Positions 35,838 to 44,019 of a DNA stretch of 64,000 nucleotides are shown here, one piece after another. The position numbers were made by a program, and so were the translations under genes. The notes beneath the pieces are model-generated. The model was not told the DNA's origin. It saw only the letters and a program-made list of their open reading frames with translations, and did not search any database. Source of the DNA: Saltatorellus ferox (GTDB lineage Bacteria; Planctomycetota; UBA1135; GCA-002686595); NCBI GenBank assembly GCA_007751475.1, contig CP036434.1:1116001-1180000 (forward strand). The letters run 5' to 3'. The stretch's first letter is position 1; the number at the start of each line of letters is the position of its first letter.

Positions 35838-37936
35838 CACGCCGCGTCGCTGGATGAACGGCGCCATCCCGTGGCCAGCAGGAGCGCCAGCAGCGCGAGA
35901 ATCTCCAGGGGGCCGACGGCTCCGCCGCCGCCGTTCCTGCGGCGCTGGCTCCTTTGCGGCGCGTGCGCTGCCCGTTGGCCACCGAGGGGTCCAGCGAGTG
36001 GCTGGCCGCCGGTCTGCACCTGGACCTGGTTCCCCGCCGTCGAGCGGACGGCGGCTGCGTCCTGTTCCCTGAGGCGTCGGTCACGGTTGCTGGATCCGAG
36101 ACCGTACGCGGCCTTCCGCGACTCCTTCACCACGACCATGGACGTGTGATCGGTCACGAGGCTGTACGCGAGAGCCAGGTCGATCGTTCCGCGGCGCGTC
36201 TCGGACTCGGGCCTTCCGTCGAGCCACTCCGCGCGCTCCAGATCCTGGATCGCCGCCATCGCGTAGAGGCGCTCGAGTTCCGGGTTCGACTCGTCGATAG
36301 CAGGCAGATCGATGGGGACGGTCCAGTGGCGGTCTTCCCCCGAGATCCGGGCGCTGACCGTCAGTGTCGAGGGTCCTGACTTCTGGTAGCGACCGAACAC
36401 AACGAGCTGCTGGCCGAGGTAGAGGCTCGGGAGCCGCTTCGGATGGGTGACGGTGGCGCCTTCGAGCTGGAAGCGCACGCCGTGCATCGCCTCGTGGGAC
36501 ATGCGATCGCGGGCCATCATCAGATGCGCCCCGACCTCGTCCTGGACCGACACAGTCCGCGCGAATCCGCCCGACATCGCCGAGAGATCCCCGAGGAGCA
36601 CGGTGTTCGCGCCGTTGCCCATCACAAAGGTGAAGAGGCGTGCGTCGTGGGTCCTCGCCATCTCGATGAAGTCCCGGTACTCGTGCGGGCCCGCGTTCGC
36701 GACGCCGTCGCTGACGAGGAGGATGGCCGACGGGCGGTCGGCGTCGAGCCGCGCGTACGCGGCGTCGAGCGCAGCGAAGATGTTGGTGCCGCCAGCGGAC
36801 TGCAGCCCTTCGACCTGTCGCTGGACGTCGTCGGCCTCGGCGGTGCCGGGGACGAGCCAGTCCCTCGAGAGCGCGCGATGGCCGTCATCGAACAGAATCA
36901 CCTGGAAGCGATCCTCCGCGCGCAGGCGGCCGATCGCGTTGCTCGCGCCTCGGCTCAGCACCCGAAGCTTCTCGCCGTTCATGGAGCCCGAAATATCGAG
37001 CACGAACATCCAGTCCGTGCCGTAGGTGATCTCCTCGAGGTCCTCGCCGGGGGTGATCACCGCCATGAAGGTCCCTTCGCCCTGGTCGGCGTAGCGACTC
37101 GTGAGCAGCTCGATCCGGGCGGGGACGTCGGGGGAGAGGCGATAGAGAAGCACGAAGTCGCGGTCGAGCACGGGGCCCTGCCCGCTCCAGCTGCCCGTCC
37201 AGAGATCCGGTGCCTCCTGCTGGAAGCTCATCGCGGCGTGGGACGGCGAGTGCAGCCCGTCCACGGGGAACGCGGTCTTCAGCGTGACGTCCAGCGTCAT
37301 GCTGCCCGCGACCTCTCTCTCCATGGACCAGAACGCGGTGTCCATGCCGGAGCCGCCGCCCGGATCCTCGGTGTTCCCGTTCTGCAGGGGGTAGAGGTAG
37401 CGTCCGACGCCCTGGTCGATGTCGAGCGGCTGGTAGTAGACGACGCGGACCCTGGCCTCGCCGTGGGCAGGCACCGGGCTCAGGGTGATCCGGTAGTTCA
37501 CGAATCCGTTCTGGTCGAGCTTCGCGCTGGACTCTCCCGCCTTCGTCTCTTCCTGGTAGATGCGGCTGGCCTCCGCTTTCTCCACGACCTCGCCGATCAG
37601 GGGCTGGCCGTCGATCCAGAGCGTGAGTTCCGAGAGCGAGGCTTCGTCGGGAAGGGGGAATGCCCAGGTCGCTTCCAGGGCGTGGTCCGTCGAGTTCTGC
37701 AACGTCTGAAGGATCGTCGTGGTCGCGAAACCGTTGTTGATGACGACGCCCACGTCGTGGGAGACGAGATCGAGCCGGCCGTTCCGAACCGGCGCCGCGG
37801 CGGTCGGTTCGTCCTCCTGCTGCGTGGCGAGCGGAGTCCGAGTGGAGCCTTGGGAGAAGGCCGAGCCGAGAAGCGTGAGGCCGGTGAGCGCGAGGAGCGC
37901 TGCGTGGCGGGTTGCGCGATGACGTGTGTGGTTCAT
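35837..37936 (-). CDS. VIT-VWA protein with GlyGly-CTERM sorting tail
   Basis: 699 residues from the ATG at 37936, chosen for its AGGA ribosome-binding site 8 nt upstream and its signal peptide ('MNHTRHRATRHAALLALTG'). The VIT domain covers about residues 50-180 ('SHDVGVVINNGFATTTILQT', 'TWAFPLPDEASLSELTLWID'). The VWA domain at about 315-490 has the MIDAS 'FVLDISGSMNGEKLR', 'SAGGTNIFAALDAAY' and 'LLVSDGVANAGP'. After a Gln/Arg-rich linker the protein ends with a tetra-Gly, a hydrophobic helix ('PLEILALLALLLATGWRR') and a basic tail: a textbook GlyGly-CTERM. It is the presumed substrate of the rhombosortase encoded directly downstream. It resembles the VIT-VWA 'sort target' proteins of marine bacteria, but those are paired with sortases. 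Confidence 0.9.
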   Translation of the reverse strand: MNHTRHRATRHAALLALTGLTLLGSAFSQGSTRTPLATQQEDEPTAAAPVRNGRLDLVSHDVGVVINNGFATTTILQTLQNSTDHALEATWAFPLPDEASLSELTLWIDGQPLIGEVVEKAEASRIYQEETKAGESSAKLDQNGFVNYRITLSPVPAHGEARVRVVYYQPLDIDQGVGRYLYPLQNGNTEDPGGGSGMDTAFWSMEREVAGSMTLDVTLKTAFPVDGLHSPSHAAMSFQQEAPDLWTGSWSGQGPVLDRDFVLLYRLSPDVPARIELLTSRYADQGEGTFMAVITPGEDLEEITYGTDWMFVLDISGSMNGEKLRVLSRGASNAIGRLRAEDRFQVILFDDGHRALSRDWLVPGTAEADDVQRQVEGLQSAGGTNIFAALDAAYARLDADRPSAILLVSDGVANAGPHEYRDFIEMARTHDARLFTFVMGNGANTVLLGDLSAMSGGFARTVSVQDEVGAHLMMARDRMSHEAMHGVRFQLEGATVTHPKRLPSLYLGQQLVVFGRYQKSGPSTLTVSARISGEDRHWTVPIDLPAIDESNPELERLYAMAAIQDLERAEWLDGRPESETRRGTIDLALAYSLVTDHTSMVVVKESRKAAYGLGSSNRDRRLREQDAAAVRSTAGNQVQVQTGGQPLAGPLGGQRAAHAPQRSQRRRNGGGGAVGPLEILALLALLLATGWRRSSSDAA

Positions 37937-38319
37937 GGTGAGTTCCTGTTGGGTCGAGGTGTCTGTCACCAGGAAACGCTTCAGCCCGTGGACTCTGTGC
38001 GCAGCCGTTTTGAGCGGCGAGATTCACGTCGTGAATCGAGCTCGCGATCGATGCTTCGCCAGGCCCGCCACAGGGATCGAGCGCCTACGCACTGGGGCTA
38101 CCCTTCTACGCACTCGTGAGCGCGAATAGCCCTTGCTGGTAGCGCGATGCGAGGACCCTTCATGTGGCAGATCTGAGCCCCGGATCGGATTGCAGAGGTG
38201 TCATTCGGTCGCGGGCGAAACCGCATTGACGCGCCATCGAGCGCTCCTGACCATCGAATCGATGGCTTCTCGGCCGCGCCTCCGTGCGCTCCCTTCCCCG
38301 ACTTCTACCCCTCAGAACA
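37937..38319. other. Divergent intergenic region between VIT-VWA and cytochrome genes
   Basis: 383 bp with no credible gene. It must hold the promoters of both divergent genes, but I could not pick out convincing -35/-10 boxes. One clear dyad (38021-38037) is listed separately. A stretch with repeated 'ctacgcact' (about 38090-38115) is also visible. The remainder looks unremarkable. Confidence 0.5.
38021..38037. promoter_or_regulatory. GATTCAC-N3-GTGAATC dyad in divergent promoter region
   Basis: A perfect 7-bp inverted repeat with a 3-bp spacer lies 85 bp upstream of the GlyGly-CTERM VIT-VWA start (37936) and 283 bp upstream of the cytochrome start (38320). The symmetry and position fit an operator for a dimeric regulator. 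No regulator gene lies adjacent. Confidence 0.4.
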
Positions 38320-40698
38320 ATGCGACCAATCTTTGACCGGCGGCGTACAGCTGCCCTCTCCATGGCGAGCTTGGCTGCCATCGGAGCCTTCGCATGGAAT
38401 GCGTACTCGAGTCCTCCGTCGCCGGTGGCTTCCCCGATGTTGGCGCCGCTGCAGAGCGGGAACCAGGTGCTGGCGTGGAACGACCTCGGGATGCACTGCG
38501 TCGACCCCGACTTCTCCCTGTTCTCGATCCTGCCCCCGTACAACACGGTGAACGCCCAGGTCATCGTGAACGGTGACCTGCTCGACATGGGCGGCGGCTA
38601 CACGATCACCTTCGAGAGCGTTGCGGACGCCAATGGGTCGATCAACACGACGTCCATCGGCAAGACGAACTTCTGGGACTACGAGGACGATCTCTTCGGC
38701 GTCCAGCTGGCTCCGGACTCTGGCCTCACAGGGACCATGATGCCCGGCGCCGCGAACACGCCCCAGAACATGCAGTTCAGCGCGATCTGGAACTGGTTCC
38801 AGGCGGAGGGCATCCCGATGACGGCGATCGACGACGCGGGCGAGCACAACAAGTACCCGCTCGTCAAGGTCGTCGTTCGCAATGCAGGGGGCACAGTCAT
38901 CGCGGACACGGTCACGTCGGTTCCGATCTCGGCCGAGCTCAACTGCGCCGAGTGCCATGGAAGCGGCATGCACCCCGACGCTCGCCCGACCGGCGGATGG
39001 GCGCACAGCTCCAATCCGGTACGCGATGACCGCCTGAACATCCTTCGGCTGCACGACGAGCGCCACGCGGGGGATCCCCAGTTCGCGGCGGCGCTCGCGA
39101 CCGCTGGCTACGATTCGGCAGGGCTCCTGGCCACGGCCGAGGGCGGCACGTCGATCCTCTGCTCGCGCTGCCACGGATCGAACGCGCTCCCGGGCACCGG
39201 CATCGCCGGCATCTCCGCCCTCACGGTCGCCATGCACCGCTACCACGGCGACGTCACGACGCTGACGGGGGCCACGATGGACGAAGTCCCGAGCCGCGTC
39301 GCGTGCTACACCTGTCACCCCGGCGCGAAGACCAAGTGTCTGCGCGGCGCCATGGGCAGCGCGATCGGACCGGACGGGCAGAACTCGATGGACTGCCAGA
39401 AGTGCCACGGCACGATGGCGGACGTCGGCAGCCCCGCCCGCGTTGGCTGGCTCGATCAGCCCAACTGCCAGGCGTGCCACACGGGTGACGCCGTGACGAA
39501 CAGCGGACAGATCCGCTACACCGACGCGCACCTGCCGAACGGCGACCTGCGCATCCCGGCCTCGACGCGCTTCGCCACGAACCCGAACACGCCGGCCCAG
39601 GGCTTCTCGCTCTATCGTTTCTCGGAGGGCCACGGCGGCCTCGAGTGCTCGGCCTGTCACGGCTCGACGCACGCGATCTACCCGACGAGCGAAGACAACG
39701 ACAACGCGCAGTCGATGGCGTTCCAGGGTCACGTCGGAACGATCATGGACTGCTACGCCTGTCACCAGTCTCTCTCCGAGAGCCAGATGACGATGGGCCC
39801 GCACGGCATGCACCCGACGACCACGGAGTGGGTCCGCGACCGCCACGGTGACATCGCCGAGCACGGCAATCAGGCCCAGTGCCAGGTCTGTCACGGCACG
39901 GACTACCGCGGCACGGAACTCTCCCGCGCTGGCGGCGATCGCCAGTACCAGACGCAGTTCGGCACCAAGAACTTCTGGCGCGGCTACGCGGTCAGCTGCT
40001 ACGACTGTCACGACGGTCCGAACGACGATGACAACAACAGCAACGGCGCACCGACGGTGGCGAACCTGACGGTCGCGACTCCGAGCGACACACCCCTGGC
40101 GATCCCGCTCTCCGGAACGGATCCGAACGGCACCAACCTCACGCTGCGCATCGTGAAGCAGCCGAAGACGGGCACGGTGGCGTTCAACGGCTCCGTCGCG
40201 ACGTTCCTGCCGGAGCCGGGTCAGACCGGATCCGCCCAGTTCACCTACGCGGCCAACGACAACGAGTCCTGGTCGAACCTGGGAACGGTCACCGTCAACC
40301 TGACCGAGCCGAACTGCGGGGGCACCATCGCGCCGTACAGCTTCGGCTGCGCCGGCGGCGGGAACGAGACTCCCATGCTCGAAGCTTCGGGTTGCCCCGA
40401 GCCGGGTTCGATGCTGACCTTGACGGTGTCGAACGGCATGCCGGGCGCCAACGCGATCTTCGCCATGGGCACGGGCTTCGGCAACAGGCGCGAGTTCGGC
40501 CCGGGCTGTGTGCTCCGGATTCAGCCGGTGACCCAGCTCCTGCCGCTCGTCCTGGACGGCTCCGGCATGGCAACCCTCCAGGTGCCGATCACGGCCGCGA
40601 TGTCCGGACAGCTGCGCACGATGCAGGTGTTCGTTCGCGCTCCCGCGGGCGGTTTCCCGGGCACGTTCACGAACGCGCTGGAGGTCCACGTGGACTGA
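38320..40698 (+). CDS. Secreted nona-heme c-type cytochrome with Ig-like and C-terminal module
   Basis: 792 residues from the ATG at 38320 ('MRPIFDRRRTAALSMASLAA', a basic n-region then a hydrophobic core). Nine CxxCH heme-binding motifs are present: CAECH, CSRCH, CYTCH, CQKCH, CQACH, CSACH, CYACH, CQVCH and CYDCH, spread over about residues 195-560. A cadherin/Ig-like region follows ('PSDTPLAIPLSGTDPNGTNL', 'GTVAFNGSVATFLPEPGQTG'). The C-terminus ('PGSMLTLTVSNGMPGANAIF', 'GPGCVLRIQPV', 'FTNALEVHVD') belongs to the family of terminal modules shared by secreted proteins here. It is probably a periplasmic or surface electron carrier or reductase. No partner quinol oxidase or maturation gene is nearby. 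It is convergent with, and immediately abuts, the small gene at 40699. Confidence 0.88.
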   Translation: MRPIFDRRRTAALSMASLAAIGAFAWNAYSSPPSPVASPMLAPLQSGNQVLAWNDLGMHCVDPDFSLFSILPPYNTVNAQVIVNGDLLDMGGGYTITFESVADANGSINTTSIGKTNFWDYEDDLFGVQLAPDSGLTGTMMPGAANTPQNMQFSAIWNWFQAEGIPMTAIDDAGEHNKYPLVKVVVRNAGGTVIADTVTSVPISAELNCAECHGSGMHPDARPTGGWAHSSNPVRDDRLNILRLHDERHAGDPQFAAALATAGYDSAGLLATAEGGTSILCSRCHGSNALPGTGIAGISALTVAMHRYHGDVTTLTGATMDEVPSRVACYTCHPGAKTKCLRGAMGSAIGPDGQNSMDCQKCHGTMADVGSPARVGWLDQPNCQACHTGDAVTNSGQIRYTDAHLPNGDLRIPASTRFATNPNTPAQGFSLYRFSEGHGGLECSACHGSTHAIYPTSEDNDNAQSMAFQGHVGTIMDCYACHQSLSESQMTMGPHGMHPTTTEWVRDRHGDIAEHGNQAQCQVCHGTDYRGTELSRAGGDRQYQTQFGTKNFWRGYAVSCYDCHDGPNDDDNNSNGAPTVANLTVATPSDTPLAIPLSGTDPNGTNLTLRIVKQPKTGTVAFNGSVATFLPEPGQTGSAQFTYAANDNESWSNLGTVTVNLTEPNCGGTIAPYSFGCAGGGNETPMLEASGCPEPGSMLTLTVSNGMPGANAIFAMGTGFGNRREFGPGCVLRIQPVTQLLPLVLDGSGMATLQVPITAAMSGQLRTMQVFVRAPAGGFPGTFTNALEVHVD

Positions 40699-40917
40699 TC
40701 ACCCGCGAATGCGGCGCAGCACGGCCTCGGCCGTGCTCGACAGGCCGTCCGGATGGACGGCCGCTTCCAGCCGGCGTGCGACGAGGGTAGCCTCGAACGC
40801 GCGCCGGCGTTCTTGTGGGCCGAGGTCGTGCCAGCCCGGATGCTCCTGGATCACGCCGCGCTCATCGCGCTCGCGGTAGGCGGAGGTCACCGCTTGAATC
40901 AGTTCGCCGTTCTTCAT
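40699..40917 (-). CDS. 72-residue protein coupled to ECF sigma factor
   Basis: 72 residues, soluble and helical by appearance, rich in Arg and Glu ('AYRERDERGVIQEHPGWHDL', 'QERRRAFEATLVARRLEAAV'). The ATG overlaps the sigma-factor stop (ATGA at 40914-40917) and the stop codon directly abuts the end of the cytochrome gene. No transmembrane helix or zinc-binding anti-sigma motif (HxxxCxxC) is present, so it is not a classic ZAS anti-sigma. Being third in a VIT-VWA/sigma/small-protein operon with ATGA links at each step, it could be a cytoplasmic modulator of the sigma factor. That is inference; I recognise no family. Confidence 0.65.
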   Translation of the reverse strand: MKNGELIQAVTSAYRERDERGVIQEHPGWHDLGPQERRRAFEATLVARRLEAAVHPDGLSSTAEAVLRRIRG

Positions 40918-41495
40918 GCCCTGTCACCCAGGTAGTCGGACTCCCGAACGCCGCGTCGCTCGAGGCATTCGATCAGCAGCTTGCGCGCCCGGCCGATGTT
41001 CTTGAGGAAGGTGTTGAGCGTCATCCCGAGGCGCGCCGCCAGCTCACGATCGTGACGTGCGCCGCCGTCGTCGAAGCGAGCGCCCATCGCGGCACGCGGC
41101 TTCGCCGGGAGCTTGTCGCGGCACCCGGCGACGGCCTCCTGCACCAGAGGATCGATGGGGGACGACGACACGTCGCCGAGGTCCCCATCGAGCGTCTCGT
41201 CGAGGGGCATCGAGACTGGCTTGCGACGGAGCCGCCGAACCTCGTCGATCGCGAGGTTCTGAGCGGTCCGCAGGGCGAGCCGCAGCAGGGAGTTGCCCTT
41301 TCCATCGCGCGTCACGCGCGGCGCGACCTGCCACATGCGGAGAAGGGTTTCCTGGCAGATGACCTCGGTGTCCACGGACTCCGCGAACGAGCGGAGGCGC
41401 AGCCGGATCTCGTGCTCGGCGCCGGCGACCCAGCGCCCGAAGGCGCTGGCGTCACCGGCGGCGATCGCATCCAGTTCGAGGTCGAGGTCGGTCAC
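40914..41495 (-). CDS. RNA polymerase sigma factor, ECF type
   Basis: 193 residues. Region 2 is seen in 'EVICQETLLRMWQVAPRV' and 'LLRLALRTAQNLAIDEVRRL' (core binding and -10 recognition). Region 4 helix-turn-helix is seen in 'HDRELAARLGMTLNTFLKNI' followed by 'GRARKLLIECLERRG'. The size is typical for ECF sigma factors. It is translated with the VIT-VWA protein (ATGA at 41492-41495) and the 72-residue protein (ATGA at 40914-40917). No membrane anti-sigma factor is encoded next to it, so its control is not the usual kind; the upstream VIT-VWA protein or the small protein may hold it in check. Target promoters are not identified. Confidence 0.88.
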   Translation of the reverse strand: MTDLDLELDAIAAGDASAFGRWVAGAEHEIRLRLRSFAESVDTEVICQETLLRMWQVAPRVTRDGKGNSLLRLALRTAQNLAIDEVRRLRRKPVSMPLDETLDGDLGDVSSSPIDPLVQEAVAGCRDKLPAKPRAAMGARFDDGGARHDRELAARLGMTLNTFLKNIGRARKLLIECLERRGVRESDYLGDRA

Positions 41496-43903
41496 TTCTG
41501 GAGGTTTAGCTGGATCGAGGTCTTGCCGGCGACGTAAACCCGAATCGCGCTCGCGTTCGGCGCTTCCGGAAGGCCGGTGAGCACCATACGAATCTCGGCA
41601 CCGCTCGCCACCGGTCCAGAGGTGGAACCGGCGAGCTCCAGATTCACGGCGTGGACGCTACCGTCTTCGAATTCGACGGTGATCGGGCCGACGTCGACCC
41701 AGACCATGTCGTCGGGAGCCTGGAAGCTGACCACGAGTCGGCCGTCCTTGTGAAGGAGCACCCGCGCGATCAGCTCGAGCAAGAGTTCCTTCATGGGCTC
41801 GAGGGCGCTTGCGAGTTCGTCGCGATCCTCGTCGGCCGGAGAGGCCGGGATCGAGAGTCGCGCGTTGCGCAGGTCGTCATCGAACTCCATCTTGCTCTTC
41901 TCGTCCATCAACGGCCGCTTGCTCTTCTTCGGGCGGTCCCGCCTGGAAAGCGGGACCGGTGCGGAGGCGGGCATGGCGCCGTACTGCATACCGCCCGCGC
42001 CCTCAACGTCCCTGACGAATCGGAGCGAAGCTCGAAGGCCCAGCCCCTCGGCCGACAGACCGGCGCCGAGTTCGTGGGGCATCTCCACGCTGCGAGTCGG
42101 CTCGTTCGGGTCCACGGTGCGGGCTTCGGAGATGGCGACCCAGGAGGTCCTTCGGGTTGCGATCTGGTAGTCGAGGCCGAGGCGCTCGATCTCCGCGTCC
42201 GTGGCCGTGCTCGAACGCGCGCGGAAGTCGAATGTCTCCAGCTGCTGGACGCGCTCACGGGCGAACAGCGCGGCGTTGGCTCCGGATCCCGCAGCGGCCG
42301 CCGATACGTCGAGGGTGCGCTTCCACACGCCGTCCGCGGTGCGACCTTCGATCACAATCTTGCCCTTGGGGCGGCCTTTCGCATCCGTCTCCAGACGCAC
42401 CGGGATCAGGGAAGGCGTGCCTGCGTACACGTCCATCGGTCCGATGGCCGTTTCGCGAACCGCGCCGCCGCTGATCTTCAGGTCGACGAGGATGGGCTGA
42501 TTCATCGACGCCAGAAGCTCCCTCGTGGCCGAACTCGGGTCTTCCCCCGGGGCGACGATCTGCTCGACGCCGCGACCCGCAAGGGCCGCTCCCGCGGTCA
42601 AGGTCCGGTTGACGCCGTGCCCGATGCCGAGCGTGTGCACGCGGCATGCGGCCGGGAGCCTTTTCACCACGTCATGGACGAGCTGCTTCTCGCCGCCGAT
42701 CAGGCCGTCGGTCACGACGAGGACCTGGCGCTGGGACTCGGGGCCGAGAAGGCTCAGGGACTCCAGGATCGCACCGTGCATGTCGGTCGAGCCAGAGGCT
42801 TGGAGCGACTGGAGCCAGCGCTTGGCGCTCGCGCGCTTTCTCGGCGTGGCCTGCCGCGCGCCGCGCTTCCATCGGGAGACGGAGCTGCTGAACTCCAGGA
42901 GCTCCAGCCGGTCGTCCTCACCGAGCGAGTCGATCAGGGCGGAGACCACCGCGACGGCCTGGGCGAGGGGCTCCCCGGACATCGAGCCGCTCGTATCGAG
43001 GAGCACGATCAGATCGCGCGGGATGGTGCGCTTCGGCTGCGCCGGCGGCACCAGCGTGAGGAGGCCGTAGAGGCCGCTGGCTTCACCGACCTTCGCCGAT
43101 TCCACGCTCAGGCTGACGCCGGGTGCCGCCGCTGCCACGGGCCAGCGCAGGACGATGTCGCGGTCCAGCGGGACCCCCGCGCCGCCCTCACCTTCGGCAT
43201 CGAGGAAGCTGACGCCCGTGCCCGCCGCGCCCGAGAGATCGCTGACGCGGAAGCGGTGGGACGGCGATGCGACTTCGCCGCTGCGCTCGTCGCGGATACG
43301 GAGGTCGAGGCGCGCCCGCGTGCCGAGGTGCTCACCGGCGGGCAGATCGGCGACCTGGACCTTGACGCGCTCCACCTCGGCATCCGGGATCTCCGGGCGC
43401 TGGTAGCGCGGCGCGACGACGGTGGGGAAGCGCCATTCCCAGGCGCCAGCGGCGGCCTGCCAGATGAGCTTCTGGTCCAGTTCGACCGTGACGACGATCT
43501 CGGCGCCTGCGGGGACGTTGCCGACCTCCTGACGGAAGAGCGTGGACGATTCCTCCTCCAGGATCGCCGCGGAGCGTCCCTCCAGCAGGGCCTCTTCGAA
43601 GTTAGCGCGGGCGTCTTCACGGGTCTGAACGACGCCGCGGGTGACTTGCCCGTCGAGTTCGAACGAGAACCCAGAAACGGCGGCCTTTTCCGGGAGCGGC
43701 AGGAGATACGAAACGCGGAGCGGCTCGGAGCCCGTGTTGACGAACGACTGGACGAGCTTCACGCGGGCGATACCGCCCTGGGCTTCGGTCTCGATGCGGG
43801 TTTCACCCAGGGGCAGACTCTGGCCCTCGGTGCTCACGAGAGCGGCTCCTCGGGAGCATGCGGCGGTCGAAATTTGGGACATGGGTGCGTGCGAGATGGT
43901 CAT
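41492..43903 (-). CDS. VIT-VWA protein without signal peptide, in sigma-factor operon
   Basis: 803 residues from the ATG at 43903. Upstream in-frame sequence is not protein-like and gives no signal peptide either, so the protein is probably cytoplasmic, unlike its two secreted relatives. The VIT domain at about residues 25-160 has 'GGIARVKLVQSFVNTGSEPL' and 'YLLPLPEKAAVSGFSFELDG'. The VWA domain at about 305-470 has the MIDAS 'LIVLLDTSGSMSGEPLAQ', 'GSTDMHGAILESL' and 'LVVTDGLIGGEK'. A Lys/Arg-rich patch ('SRRDRPKKSKRPLMDEKSK') and a helical C-terminus follow. Its stop overlaps the sigma-factor start. MoxR/VWA-type proteins are known to act with AAA ATPases, but none is nearby. A cytoplasmic regulatory role toward the sigma factor is inferred. 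Confidence 0.85.
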   Translation of the reverse strand: MTISHAPMSQISTAACSRGAALVSTEGQSLPLGETRIETEAQGGIARVKLVQSFVNTGSEPLRVSYLLPLPEKAAVSGFSFELDGQVTRGVVQTREDARANFEEALLEGRSAAILEEESSTLFRQEVGNVPAGAEIVVTVELDQKLIWQAAAGAWEWRFPTVVAPRYQRPEIPDAEVERVKVQVADLPAGEHLGTRARLDLRIRDERSGEVASPSHRFRVSDLSGAAGTGVSFLDAEGEGGAGVPLDRDIVLRWPVAAAAPGVSLSVESAKVGEASGLYGLLTLVPPAQPKRTIPRDLIVLLDTSGSMSGEPLAQAVAVVSALIDSLGEDDRLELLEFSSSVSRWKRGARQATPRKRASAKRWLQSLQASGSTDMHGAILESLSLLGPESQRQVLVVTDGLIGGEKQLVHDVVKRLPAACRVHTLGIGHGVNRTLTAGAALAGRGVEQIVAPGEDPSSATRELLASMNQPILVDLKISGGAVRETAIGPMDVYAGTPSLIPVRLETDAKGRPKGKIVIEGRTADGVWKRTLDVSAAAAGSGANAALFARERVQQLETFDFRARSSTATDAEIERLGLDYQIATRRTSWVAISEARTVDPNEPTRSVEMPHELGAGLSAEGLGLRASLRFVRDVEGAGGMQYGAMPASAPVPLSRRDRPKKSKRPLMDEKSKMEFDDDLRNARLSIPASPADEDRDELASALEPMKELLLELIARVLLHKDGRLVVSFQAPDDMVWVDVGPITVEFEDGSVHAVNLELAGSTSGPVASGAEIRMVLTGLPEAPNASAIRVYVAGKTSIQLNLQK

Positions 43904-44019
43904 AGTAGTGCCTCCTGGGCAGCGGATCGTGTGGTTCGCACGTCCAACGAGCGCCGCCGGGATCTGGTGACACGGTTTTCTCGGCTCCCGCACCGATTTT
44001 CTTTCACCGCCCCGCTCCC

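Noticed and set aside
38305-40689. 794-codon minus-strand ORF opposite the nona-heme cytochrome
   Set aside because: His/Arg/Val-rich mirror of a strongly supported gene; no domain or start context.
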